Of a DNA stretch of 64,000 bases, positions 22,231-35,451 are shown one piece after another (position 1 is the stretch's first letter; each line of letters opens with the position of its first letter). This DNA comes from Anagrus nilaparvatae. Its lineage: Eukaryota > Arthropoda > Insecta > Hymenoptera > Mymaridae. Where the stretch lies: assembly GCA_022575985.1 (NCBI GenBank), contig JAKSXM010000277.1, positions 372,001 through 436,000 of the forward strand. Reading direction: 5' to 3'. The position numbers and the translations under genes are program-made. The notes under the pieces are model-generated. The model had not been told where the DNA came from. It saw nothing but the letters and a program-made list of their open reading frames with translations, and searched no databases.

Positions 22231-23470
22231 CTAACTACTATCAGAGTTAATCTCGTTTTCTGTAGTAGTGCCGGGTAGCGCCCAGGCAAGGCCTTGCTGC
22301 GAGGAGCAGGGGGGCCAACTATTGCGAGACCACCGCGTTGACTGGCTGCATCATGTCCCGCATTCAACCACATAAGACAGAACAGGTTAGAAGGAAATAA
22401 TTTTTTAAAAAACAAAATGATGAAGCAAAATAATAATGATCAGGTTCAAAGCATGCAGGAACCGCCAATGAACAACAACGAACAGGGCTCCCTAGTCCTA
22501 ACAAACTCAAACGCAGCTGGCCAAGCAGAAGTAATGAGGCTGGATAAGCTAAAAGTGATGCCTAAATGGAGCATAATGATGTCTAGGCTCATGGAAAATG
22601 ATTGCATGCAAGAATATTACGGCAAACTTCTGGTGATCATAATTGAAATGGAGTATCATTTCGGCTATGTTCAGAAGAACGCGAGCATGGTGATAAAAAA
22701 TGTCCGGAAGTTTGCCAGTGTTATTACACAGTAGCAAACACAGTAGAACAGCTGGTATTGATCAAGCTAAGGCAGTATCAACGATACATGAAGCCCTCCT
22801 TAAAGAAATGAATGGGAAAGGCTCGCTTAATAGGGGGCCTATTAAGCGAGGCGCTCGATATCTTCTCCCGAGAGCTCACCAGGAAACGGGGGGCACACGG
22901 CGAATAAGACGAACGAGGTTACCCAATCGAATGCAGAACTGTATGAATTCCATCAGGGAATACAAAATAGAGAGCTCTCAATAAATGAAAAAAACAGGAA
23001 GGAGCTACAAAAAAACTGCAGCTCCAAAAGAAAAACCAGGTACCTGAAATTCCGGGCCAGTTGAAAAAACAGGTCCAAGTAGAGATAATACCCAATAAAG
23101 TGGATACTTCGGAAAAACCCAAAAAGAAGCAGAAAGCTAGGACAAAGAATATTCAGAAGCCAAAAAGGCCTGCTGAAACGGGCAGTATAAAACCGAGTCG
23201 GCGTAGGTACAAAAAGAAGATGGAGGCTCTACTTATAAAACCAGCAGCAGGCCATACGTATGAAGAGACTCTTCTCAAGAGAAGACATGATCCCCATGCT
23301 GAAACTCGAAATTCGAGATTCAGATGGGGTCACGAAAGAACAGGAGATCCAGGAGGCTGTTGCCAAGGCGATAGGTATTGAAAACGGGAAAAACCTTCCG
23401 CACACCATTATCAAAACCAAAGGCACTACGCGCCAAATGACAGTTGTAGAACTAATCGAAGTTGATTAGT
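22231..23470 (+). pseudogene. R1-clade LINE leader and ORF1 remnant
   Basis: After a GC-rich leader (22231-22416) comes an ATG frame (22417-22734, 105 residues, Gln/Asn/Met-rich N-terminus, helical). Then a Lys-rich block (23061 onwards) holds RRRYKKKMEALLIKPAAGHT and YEETLL, the ALLIKPA..TY.E.L motif of R1-group ORF1. The frame at 23260-23469 continues with an EIQEAVAKAIG block and ends VVELIEVD. Frameshifts separate the three open stretches. Confidence 0.65.
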
Positions 23471-23548
23471 CAAGAAAATAACGTCTCTATTGCGTTGGGT
23501 GTGTGACGCCTCCATGCCTCGTCGAAGGTCCTGGAAAAGGTATACAAG
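23465..23548 (+). pseudogene. LINE endonuclease C-terminal scrap
   Basis: Matches 6241-6320 (shared TCTCTATTGCGT and CCTCCATGCCTCG). It encodes the SLLRWVCDASMPRRRSW-type segment that precedes the VYWWT linker. It is joined directly to the ORF1 remnant, so an internal deletion of most of the endonuclease lies between. Confidence 0.6.
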
Positions 23549-23866
23549 TTAATGTGTTTTGTGTAATGATACGTGTTATTAGCGATGTACCTACGGTCCA
23601 GGAGGTACGCTACCTCTCCCAAACCCAGCGCCTTCTTTGAGTGCCCCGAAAGCACTTCGGACTGCATTATCTACAAAATGCCATTTTCTTTAACATTTTG
23701 CGGATGCCTGAGTCCTATAGTAATGATAGAAATAATTTCAGAATTTAATCTTCTCAGAAAAAAAACGTAAATTATTTTATCTGAGTCGGGACATGAACCT
23801 TTAACGTTCAGATCGAAAGTTAATGCGCTACCAACTGAGCTATCTATTCTCTCTAACTCACTTAAT
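23549..23866 (-). mobile_element. tRNA-derived SINE-like copy 2
   Basis: The minus-strand head (23866-23795) reads TAGCTCAGTTGGTAGCGC (box A), then a tRNA-like arm and GGTTCATGTCCC (box B). The body (23680-23560) matches copies 1 and 3 (ATTTTGTAGATAATGCAGTCC-type block). It is a SINE rather than a tRNA gene because the body is shared between copies and no complete cloverleaf is formed. Confidence 0.65.
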
Positions 23867-23884
23867 AGGTATTTCGGGTCACTC

Positions 23885-25200
23885 ATTTCATTACTAGGGC
23901 CACTTTTTAGCTACAACCCCCCGGGAATGAGATATCAACCCTTAAAGTAGGGTAAATTTTTAAATAATGCTTAAAGAAACTTTAGATGTTTTCAAATGCA
24001 AAAAAGTTTTTATTTAGCAAAAAAAAAATTATTACCAGGACTCCAAGAAAAGCATAAAAGTCAAATACGGTTGTATTAGCCATTATAACCATCCCTGGGG
24101 GTGTCTTTAGTAAGCAAAGGGGTGTGTTTTTAAAATAAATGAAAGATTGAATATTTTGGGCTAAAAAACTCAGTTAATAGGTATTTTTTCGTTCAATAGG
24201 TCGTTTCATTTCCGGATCTCCTTTTAAGCTAAAAATCCTACGAAATTATATATATACTCGTAAAATGAGGTACATTTTCAAATAATTATTGTTACGCGTG
24301 AGATGTCCCCAAATGCAAAAAAGTTTTTATTTGACATTAAAAACTATTACCAGGACACAAAAAAGAGAACCATCTTTTAACCATCTCTTGGAATTCCTAG
24401 TAAAAGTTGTTATGCTAAATTTGCATTTGGTAACAACCTAAGTAACCATAAGAATTATTCAAAAATTTACCCCATTTAGGGGTTGATATATCCATATATC
24501 TCATTTCGTAGGGGTAGCTCAAAATGAGCTTCAGAAATGAAAAGAGCTAGCCAAAATACTTTCTGGGTGAGTTTTTCGGTCCAAAATATTCCATCTTTCA
24601 TTTATTTATAAAACTCACCCGTTTGCTTACTAAAAACACCCCTTGGGTGGGTTATAATGGCTAATACATACGTATTTCACTATTAACCTTTTATCGGGTG
24701 TCCTGTTAAAATTTTTTTTTTGCTAATTAAAAACTTTTTTGCTCTTGAAAACAACTAAAGATTCTTTAAGAAATATTAAAAAATTTACCCCATTTTAGGG
24801 GTTGATTTTTCATTTCATAGGGGTTGTGGCTAAAAAGAGGCCCCAGAAATATAATGAGCGATCCAAGATACCTATTATTTAGGTAAGTTTTTTAGCCCAA
24901 AATATTCAATCTTTCATGTATTTATAAAACTCACCCCTTTGCTGACTAAAGACACCCCCAGGGAGAGTTGTAATGGCTAGTTAATACTTATTTGACATTT
25001 AACCTTTTTTTGGGAGTTCTAGTAATAATTGTTTATGCTAAATAAAAACTTTTTTGCATTTGGGAAGAACTTGAGTATCTTTAAGAATTATTAGAAAATT
25101 TACCCCACTTTAGGGGTTGATATCTTGTTTCGTAATGGTTGTATCAAAAAACGGGCTCCAGAAATGAAAAGACTGACCCGAATTACCTTCTAGATGAGGT
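23885..25200. repeat. Foldback with 312-bp sub-repeats
   Basis: The right half has tandem units of about 312 bp (GGCTAATACATACGTATTTC at 24660 versus GGCTAGTTAATACTTATTTG at 24972), each with a TTTACCCCA..TTTAGGGGTTGA block. The left half (23900-24420) carries the same unit inverted. No coding sequence. Head-to-head sub-repeats are typical of Foldback-type elements. Confidence 0.65.
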
Positions 25201-26334
25201 TTTTAGCCTCAACTATGCGGTTTTTATTACCGAAAAATGCAAGTGTCCAAGAAAGGTTGGTTAGGCCTTAATAAGTTTATATTATAAATGAGTCATTCTT
25301 AGTGAATTCAGCAAAAGTTTCCAGGTCGGGTTGCTGAAACCTTCTAAAAAGTTTGTTTTGCCAATTAATCATCCAAAATGGACTATGTTCCCAAAATTTA
25401 GCCCTTGATATTAAAAACTAAGCCCAGGGCGAAATTAAAAAAAAAAAACACGTTTTCATCTTTCTTCAGCTGCTCATTCTTCTTTTATATGTCATTCCTT
25501 CTGGAAACAAATTATGAAAAAGAAGTACTATATAGTAAAATTTTCTCAGGAATCCAGTCTTGTCATTAGTTTTTGAAAATTCCTACACGGGGAACCGCAA
25601 AATCGATAAATTCACAAGCTTTTTTACGGAAGCTACATAAAAATTGTATATCCCAGTTTTTTATTAAGCTTCTCAGAAAAAGAGTGTTTTTATATATATT
25701 TTCGGATGTTATATCAACCTAGATGCGATCGAACTTCCTAGACCTTAATATAATCAAAAAACCGTAAATTTTCCTCAATTTTTCTCATTTTTTTCAGTAT
25801 TTGAATTTTCCCGCTCTAAATGACTGAATGATTTAAATAATGGAAAATTAGGATTAAAAGGGAAATTTTACATACTTTCTTTATTTAAATATTTTTTAGG
25901 CTTTAATGTAAGCGAGCTCGCGCCAAATACCTCAAATACAAAAGTCGAATTTTCATAATTTTCAACAGTTTTTCTGAATTTTCCAGCACTAAATGACCTC
26001 GTACGAATCAAATAAGTTTAGATTTGGATTCTCCATGAAATTTCATATAACTTCTATACTATGAAAATCCTTAGGCCTTTAGTATATACGTACTAGTTCA
26101 TAGCAATACATTTAAAATATTCTGATTTTCCTTGTTTTTTACATTTTTTTGTATTTGTGCGGTAACTCTAGCAAACATAACCAGTAGCACTACTCTCTGG
26201 CTCAGAAAGTTAAAACTCCCTAAATCAAGGAACTTTCTACATTACCTGGGGGTTTTCGAGGTTGAGAAAATCATTTTTATGAATGAAAATTTTAATTTTT
26301 TTAATATATAAATTACCTTTAATTATAATCCGTC

Positions 26335-27285
26335 AGTGACTTCGTTAGTTCATCATTGCCAACGCGTTTCGAAAATAATTAGTTTCATCATCAAGTCAAG
26401 ATAACTATAACAATAAAATTCACACACTAAAATACATAGCAATAGTAAATGGTTACAACTACAACATAATAAACAAATTAAAAAATAAACATAAAAAATC
26501 CAAGATAAAACCTGAAACGAAATACATATCAGCAACTTATGGCAACTACACGTTAACACTAGTAAATACATTCAAGAAATTTAATTACCAAATAAGCTTC
26601 AGAAAGAACAATAAACTACCAAAATTACTAATTAAAAGAGCTCCGTTAACCTTGGACAAAAAATCAGGTATTTACAAGATCACCTGTGATGACTGTGACT
26701 GTTTCTATACAATCAGAACGAAGTTTTGCCGCAAGATTTCCAGAACATTTACCACCAAAGAATCCTAGGACGCCTATAATTCTGGAGAATGTTAAATCAA
26801 ACTTCGCCAAACATATAATCGGTAAAAATCACAGTTGCACTAGCCTATCGAATAATTTAACACCTCTACATTTATGTGATAAAGGCAATATTATGAACGC
26901 ATTGGAGGAGTACAATATATATAAAGTTTTTAAAAATAAAGAACAAAAATACTTTATATTAAATGACCAGCTGATGTTTAAATGCCACTCATTATTTGAT
27001 AAAGCAATAAAAATAAAAAATGATGATATCAACAACAATAATACGTTAAATATCAACAAATAATAATTGTGTGTATAAGTGTGTATAAATATTAGAATTT
27101 TAAAATTCAGTGCCGCGTCGGCTACTTTAGCAAACGCTCAAAATGACGAAAACCTGAAAAAGTAATAAAAAAAAGTGTTATGGGTTAATTATTTCCTATG
27201 TGTTAGTGTTATTTTTTAAACCCTGATTATGAAACTAATTAGTTTCGAAACGCTTTGGCAATGACGAACTAAAGAAGTATCATAT
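26335..27285 (+). mobile_element. Degenerate Penelope-like fragment with inverted ends
   Basis: Ends are head-to-head copies of one terminal repeat: minus-strand TTTTCGAAACGCGTTGGCAA at the left (26400-26360) and TTTCGAAACGCTTTGGCAA at the right (27240). In between is a GIY-YIG remnant. Both ends carry decayed hammerhead-like cores (CTGATTATGAAAC...GTTTCGAAAC at 27220-27250). Confidence 0.6.
26655..27063 (+). pseudogene. Penelope GIY-YIG endonuclease remnant
   Basis: SGIYKITCDDCDCFYTIRT is the GIY-YIG core with its Cys pair (26663 onwards), though YIG has decayed to YTI. After a frameshift the frame 26686-27063 contains SNFAKHIIGKNHS and then GNIMNALEEYNIYK, the C-terminal blocks of Penelope-like endonucleases. 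It ends in low-complexity Asn/Ile sequence. Confidence 0.6.
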
Positions 27286-28512
27286 TAATTAGCATATTTT
27301 CCGATTTTCCAATATTACGGAACAAAAAACATGAATAGTAGAAATATCTATATTACCTAGGGGTTTTCGGGGCAAACGTTTTTTATGAATTAAATAAGCT
27401 AGGGTAAAAATATTTTCATAATTTTTTATATTTTTCATAATATTTTCATAAATTTTTCATTATTTAACCCAGAATATTTTCCGACTTTCCAATATGGCGG
27501 AACGAAAAAAATCAAGAGGAACTTTCTATATTTCCTGGGGATTTTCGAGTTTAAGAAAAATGTCTTGAATTATGAAAATATTTTTACCCTATAGCATATT
27601 TAATTCAATAAAAACCTTTGTCTCGACCCCGAAAACCCCTAAGTAATATAGATATTTTTACTTTTCATGTTTTTTGTTCCGTAATATTGGAAAATCGGAA
27701 AATATGCTAGTGTGAAAATATAAAAGTTTTGATCAATGAAAACGTTTTTCTCATCTAAAATAATCGAAAAATCGTAAATTTTCCTCAATTATTTTCATTT
27801 TTTTTAGTTTTTTGATTTTTCCCGCTCTAAATGACTCCGAATGATTTAAATAAGGGAAAATTCGGATTCCATACTATCTTTCTTTTTTATATACTTTCAT
27901 TATACTTTCATTATTTAAATATTTTTTAGGCTTTAATGTAAACGAGCTCACGCCAAATACCTCAAATACAAAAGTCAGATTTTCATCATTTTCAACAGTT
28001 TTTCTGAATTTTCCTGCACTAAATGACCTCGTTCGAGTCAAATAAGTTTAGATTTGGATTCTCCAGGAAATTTCATATAACTTCTATACTATGAAAATCT
28101 TTAGGCTTTAGTATAAACGAGTCTGATTTTTCTTGTTTTTTTACATATTTTTGTATTTGTGCGGTTACTTTAACAAACATAACCAGTAGTTCCACTCTCT
28201 GGCTCAGAAAGTTATAACTCCCTAAATCATTATTTGATTCGTAAGAGGTCATTTGGAAAATGAAGCTGAAAAATTCAGAAAAACTGTTGAAAATTATGAA
28301 AATTCAACTTTTGTAATTGAGGTATTTGGCGTGAGCTCGTTTACATTAAAGCCTAAAAAATATTTAAATGAAGAAAGTATGTAAAATTTCCCTGGGAATC
28401 CGAATTTTCCCTTATTTTAAATCATTCGGAATCATTTAGAGCGGGAAAATTCAAATACTGAAAAAAATGAGAAAAATTGAGGAAAAATTTACGATTTTTT
28501 CGATTATATTAA

Positions 28513-29104
28513 GGTCTTACGTACGTCAGGATTTTTACCTATCGGCATCTTTGTCTTACACATGTATAAAAGTACGGATTGCAACTTCAAAAAAATAAAA
28601 AAGTTTTTTCAATAATACTTAATTATTACTATTCAGAGCTTAAAAATAAATTTTATTAACTTAATTTTGGCATTAAATAAATTATTTATTATTTAAACAA
28701 TATTATTTAATTATTTATAAAGAAAATAAATAAATAAAAAAATATAATAAATGACTCTACCTCAATAGCAGAATAAACGTTACTTTTTTTATACATTTTT
28801 TTAAGTAAAACCATAAAAAATGACGGTCGATTGTAAATTTTAAAGTCTCTTTTTATTTATTAGGACATTATTTATCAACTGATAAAAAAAATATCTAAGT
28901 TTTGTATTTTAAATGCTTTTTTTTCATTTTTTAAAATTCTCCATAAGAGCCCGTGTTAATTTATTTTTTATTTATTTATTTTCTCAAAAAACTTTTCGGT
29001 CAATTATAAAAAAAAAAAATACATGTAAAATTAAATTATATTTACTTTACTTTCTCCAAGTTTTAGCTTTTTTTTTGCATTTTACCTCGGACGTACGTAA
29101 GACC
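28513..29104. mobile_element. TTAA-flanked TIR element, 592 bp
   Basis: Starts GGTCTTACGTACGTC and ends with the exact inverse GACGTACGTAAGACC, between TTAA at 28509-28512 and 29105-29108. The uninterrupted foldback arm near 25741 shows the empty site (TTAAGGTCTAGG, inverted). An alternative reading is an 8-bp duplication TTAAGGTC with shorter TIRs. AT-rich, non-coding. Confidence 0.65.
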
Positions 29105-29590
29105 TTAAGGTCTAGGAAGTTCGATCGCATCTAGGTTGATATGGCCGAAAATATTATATAAAAACACGCTTTTTCTGAGAAGCTTAATAAAAAACTGGGA
29201 TATACAATTTTTCTGTAGCTTCCATAAAATACCTTGTGAATTTATCGATTTTGCGGCTCCCCGTGTAGGATTTTCGAAAACTAATGGCAAGACTGGATTC
29301 CTGAGGAAATTTTTACTACAGTACCTTTTTTTTCATAATTTTTAATCGTTTCCAGAAGGAATGGCATATAAAAGAAGAATGAGCAGCTGAAGAAAGATGA
29401 AAACGTGTTTTTTTTTTTTAATTTCGCCCTAGGCTTAGTTTAGTTTTAGATATTAAGGGCTAAAATTTTCAATATTAAGGGCTAAAATTTGGGGACACAG
29501 TCCATTTTGGATAGTTAATTGGCAAAAACAAATTTTTTAGCCAGTTTCAGCAACCCGACCTGGAAACTTTTGCTGAATTCCACTAAAAAT

Positions 29591-30095
29591 CGCTCAAATG
29601 CTTTTGAATTTTTTTCTTTTTCGCAACCTTTTTTTTTCACTAATGAACCCATTAAAAAAAATTATAACTGGTTTTACACAACCAACGAGCATGGAACATG
29701 TTTACTCATAACAGTAATATTTCCAAACACCGAAATTAGAATAAATCCCGAAATGTAAATTATCCTAAGTCCAGAAACCTAAAGTATTTTAAGTTCTTGT
29801 TCTTATCAGGGCCTAATCAAGCCCTGATTCTCAATTCAAATTATTAAATCGAAAGTATTTTAAGTCCATTTCACCCCCACCCCCTAAAAAACGTAAGTTT
29901 TTCACCCTTCCCCCTAAAACGTCACTTTTTCACCCCCCCCCCCCTAACGAGACAAGCTTTTTCAAATACCCCATCCAATGAACATGTTCCATGTTAAAAA
30001 AAAATCAAAATTCATTTTATTTTTCAGGTGCTAATCTATCTTGCACCTGCCAATATAAACTTATAAATACACTATATAAGTTTTTGATATCTTTC
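29591..30095. other. Intergenic or intronic DNA with C-rich tract
   Basis: 29868-29950 holds three imperfect repeats of TTTCACCCCC-type sequence around runs of C. GGAACATGTT at 29690 is inverted at 29982. No coding sequence. If the Task7 gene continues to the left, this is the start of its second intron. Confidence 0.4.
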
Positions 30096-31539
<1,444 letters not shown>

Positions 31540-32690
31540 TTTGATGATTTTTAACAAAGGCTATGCCCAGATCTATATATTGAATTGGACCACGAAAGAT
31601 ATTTAAAAACTAATTGTATATGGTCAAAGTAGACCTAAAAAAACTTGGATCCTGAGGTTTATAGACCTCCAGGTACCTTCGGCTCTGATTGGCAGCCTAT
31701 TAATGACAAAAAAAGTACATTTTTAACGACTTTTCACTCAACTTCCAGACTCTCCTGTGGCAAAACGAATCTGCCAAAATGGTCTTAAAAACTCTGATTC
31801 GAAGCGTTATACAATAAACTTTTGGATAAAAAGACTTTAGGAATTAATTTTAGTGCATTGTTTTGCTTGGCTGGGCAGAAACTGCCCAAAATTGAAACTT
31901 TTTTTTTGACAATTTGAACTTTGGCAGTGGTTTAAAAAAAATTGTAGGATATGCACATTTTTTTTATTTTTAACATTTTTGACCAGAAGCCTAAGTTTTC
32001 ATTTTCGACCACCCACGCTAAGATTCTTATGGGGCAACATGCTTAAAAATTCAAAAAACTAAATTTACTTTTTTTTCATTTTTTTCGATTTTATTATACT
32101 CCAGTCAAAATACGGGTTTGGTTGTATTATCACTGACGTACAACAGATTTGTTTATGTATAGATTTTTTGAGTCACTGAACACGAAAATCGGGGTCATTT
32201 GACAGAGAAATTGGGGCTTCACCTTTAAATTTGCAAAAACTATACCCCCAAAAGGGTTTTTTTTTACATATTCTCACTTTGAGCGCTCAGATTTGCACAA
32301 TACGGGTTTTTTGGGTCACTGATAAAGAAATTTGACTTCTTTTTCATAAATAATTAAAATTTCATCCCTAAATTTGCTAAAACTACTCCCCAAAAAGGGG
32401 GTGTTTTTGCTATTTTCGTACGTTTAGCATCCAGGATTTGTCCATATAGGTTTCTTGGATCGCTAATTTCATAAATAATCAATATTTTAGCCTTAAATAG
32501 CTAAAACTACCAATAAAGGAGGTGTTTTTCTCGAAGCCGGAAGGTATACTGGTAGGGAGAGAGGGAGAAGGAGAGCAAGTTGGGGGACTAGGCAGTGGTG
32601 GTGTAGGACATGGGGGCGGGAAAAAGAAAAAAATCTCGCACAAAAAGAACATAATTTGATAAACCAAATGGTTAACCATAAGGTATATTA
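31540..32690. repeat. Dispersed repeat family with degenerate tandem units
   Basis: From 32130 on, units of roughly 150-190 bp share a GCG(C/T)..AG(G)AT..GTCCATATAGGTTT..TTGG(A/G)TC(A/G)CT block and a TTTTCATAAATAATTA block. 32430-32690, including a purine-rich GAGAGAGGGAGAAGG tract, recurs inverted at 60750-61050. The minus-strand frame 32479-32679 is an artefact of the purine tract. Confidence 0.6.
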
Positions 32691-32699
32691 TTGACCCAA

Positions 32700-34350
32700 A
32701 AAGGTTATTTAAATATTTTCTGATTTTCCAAGATGGCGGACCTTAAAGCATTAACAAAGCAAGTTTCTTCATTACTTGGGGGTTTTTTGAGGTTGAGAAA
32801 AGTTTTTATGGATAAAAATATTCATTTTTTCACCCAAATGTATTTTCCGATTTTCCAATAAATAACATAATAGGATGAACTTTTTACTTCTTGGGGATTT
32901 TGGAGGATGAGAGAAACGTTTTCATAGAGGAAAATTTTTATTTTTTTACCCCAACATATTTTTCAATTTTCCAAGATGGCGGACTAAAAAGTATTTAAAA
33001 AGCAACTTTCTACATTACCTGAGGATTTTTGAGGATGAGAGAAATGTTTTCATAGAGAAAAATTTTTATTTTTTTATCCGAACATATTTTCCGATTTTCC
33101 AAGAAAGTGGACCAAAAAATACAAAAAAGTGAATTTCCTGGGGAGTTGAAGGTTTAGAAAAATGTATATATGCATGAAAAGGTGCACATATGTACCCCTT
33201 TATATTTTCTGATTTTCCAAGTTGGCGGACCAAAAAACATAACTGAAATTCATAATTTTCAAATTACTTTTTACTTTTTAAAATATTTTTAGATTTTTAA
33301 GGTCGAGAAGACGTTTATATGGATGCAAATATTCATTTTTTCACCCCAAAATATTTTTTCTAATTTCCATGATGGCAGATAAAAAACATAAAAAAGGGAA
33401 CTTTCTACACTAAATATAGAAACTTACCTTTTTAATGTTTTTTGTTCCACCATCTTTGAAAATTGAAAATACGTTGGGGTAAAAAATTTTTTTTCTATGA
33501 AAACGTTTCTATCATCTTTAAAAATCCCCCATTCACCCAAATGTATTTTCCGATTTTCCAATAAATAACATAGTAGGATGAACTTTTTACTTCTTGGGGA
33601 TTTTTGAGGATGAGAGAAACGTTTTCATAGAGGAAAATTTTTATTTTTTTACCCCAACATATTTTTCAATTTTCCAAGTTGGCGGACTAAAAAGCATTTA
33701 AAAAGCAACTTTTTACATTACCTGAGGATTTTTAAGGATGAGATAAACGTTTTCATGGAGAAAAATTTTTATTTTTTTATCCGAAAATATTTTCCGATTT
33801 TCCAAGATGGTGGACCAAAAAATATAAAAAAGTGAATCTTCTTCATTTCCTGGGGGATTTTTAAAAATGATAGAAACGTTTTCATAGAAAAAAAATTTTT
33901 TACCCCAACGTATTTTCAATTTGAAAGATGGTGGAACAAAAAGCATTAAAAAGGTAAGTTTCTACATTTAGTGTAGAAAGTTCCCTTTTTTATGTTTTTT
34001 ATCTGCCATCATGGAAATTAGAAAAAATATTTTGGGGTGAAAAAATGAATATTTGCATCCATATAAACGTCTTCTTTTTTGAAATTCACTTTTTTGTATT
34101 TTTTGGTCCACTTTCTTGGAAAATCGGAAAATATGTTAGGATAAAAAAATAAAAATTTTTCTCTATGAAAACGTTTCTCTCATCCTCAAAAATCCTCAGG
34201 TAATGTAGAAAGTTGCTTTTTAAATACTTTTTAGTCCGCCATCTTGGAAAATTGAAAAATATGTTGGGGTAAAAAAATAAAAATTTTCCTCTATGAAAAC
34301 GTTTCTCTCATCCTCAAAAATCCCCAAGTAATGTAAAAAGTTCATTTATA
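32700..34350. repeat. Foldback built of GATGGCGGA units
   Basis: Repeated units of about 130-140 bp read ATTTTCC-GATTTTCCAAGATGGCGGAC, a TACATTACCTG(G/A)GG block, and GAGAAAACGTTTTCAT. The left arm is itself partly duplicated (32840-33130 and 33540-33840). The array inverts at about 33970-34030. Frames seen here (e.g. 33713-33946) are repeat artefacts. Confidence 0.7.
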
Positions 34351-35451
34351 CTAGATACGGGTAGAGCGAAGCAGATCATGTTAAAAAAAAGCAAGAGAAG
34401 AGTTTCAGTAATTTTGGGATTTTAAAAATTTTGATTTGATTGAGTTGAATAATAATGTTTAAATAAGACATAAAAAAATGTTAAGCATAGTTAAAATTTT
34501 TAAGTATTGGCCAAAAAGGACACAAAAATACGCCCCTTATTTTTTAACCTTGTTATTTGTTTGCTGAAAAAATTTCAACCAAACTTTTGTTTGCGGAACT
34601 TTGTAATTACGTGCTTTTTCCATAATTTATAAAAAAAAAAATTTCTATGAACTCTAATACCCCTCAATTCACTTAATTACCAAATTAATATTACCCTCAA
34701 GTCAGAATGTGGTGTAAGGGTTTCCGAATTCGACAACCAGAATTAGAAAAAGTCTTCTGTAGCTTTTGGGGTCCTACTGAAAACAGGATTCTAGCCTCAA
34801 CGTGGTGAAGAGTTTTAAATCTGTATATATTTACGAAAGTATTTTCATACTACGAATAGCGTCTAATATTGTTATGAACCTCTTATTCGGGAGGCAAATC
34901 CGCTCTATACAGGGCGATCCAGAGCGCGATGCTTGTTTGATTATTAGTTAACCAATCACAGCTAAGATTACAAGCATTAACAAATAGCAAAAAGCCTAGT
35001 AAAATAAAATTTACGTCCAGCTTGGATCACAGTGTATGCAAGTATCTCTATTTACATATAATCGCGAGATTTAATCCCCTAGACCACCGCCGAAGCGTTT
35101 TTAACATATTTATTTAGTAAATAAAAAAACAGGAGTGGGGACAATTTTTTTTGTTGAATCCTGAAAAAGGCGTGTACACGGTCTTTGGATGCTGGACGTG
35201 TTATTTTTAAAGTCAAATAAAAAAAAAAAAAATTAAAGGGTTTGTGGCATTTACACACACTAACACTATTATATCGTAGTATAAAAAGTTAACAAAGTTG
35301 CAAAAAAGGCGCAGATTTTGTGGGTTTCTTTTTTGCTTTCAGTAACAAGAGACCGCTACCATTAGGAAACCAAATTACAAATTACTACTTTCATTAATAT
35401 ATTGAAAAAAAAAACCCTGATAACCTCCGTTTATTCAAACTGGCCTTCTCC
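34351..35451. other. Unclassified sequence between foldbacks
   Basis: Mixed AT-rich DNA; the 34840-35100 part is somewhat GC-richer. No coding or repeat boundary was recognised. Confidence 0.35.

Larger units (their letters stand above)
25240..29590. repeat. Large foldback element with insertions
   Basis: The left arm 25290-25800 is the inverse of 29100-29590 (shared CTAGATGCGATCGAACTTCC and CCTACACGGGG.ACCGCAAAA). The adjoining segment 25800-26230 occurs again in direct orientation at 27770-28230 and inverted at 28230-28510. The element has absorbed a Penelope fragment (26335-27285) and a TTAA element (28513-29104). No transposase was recognised. Confidence 0.7.

Noticed and set aside
23795..23866. 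tRNA gene on the minus strand
   Set aside because: Same reason: tRNA-like head of a SINE with a shared body.
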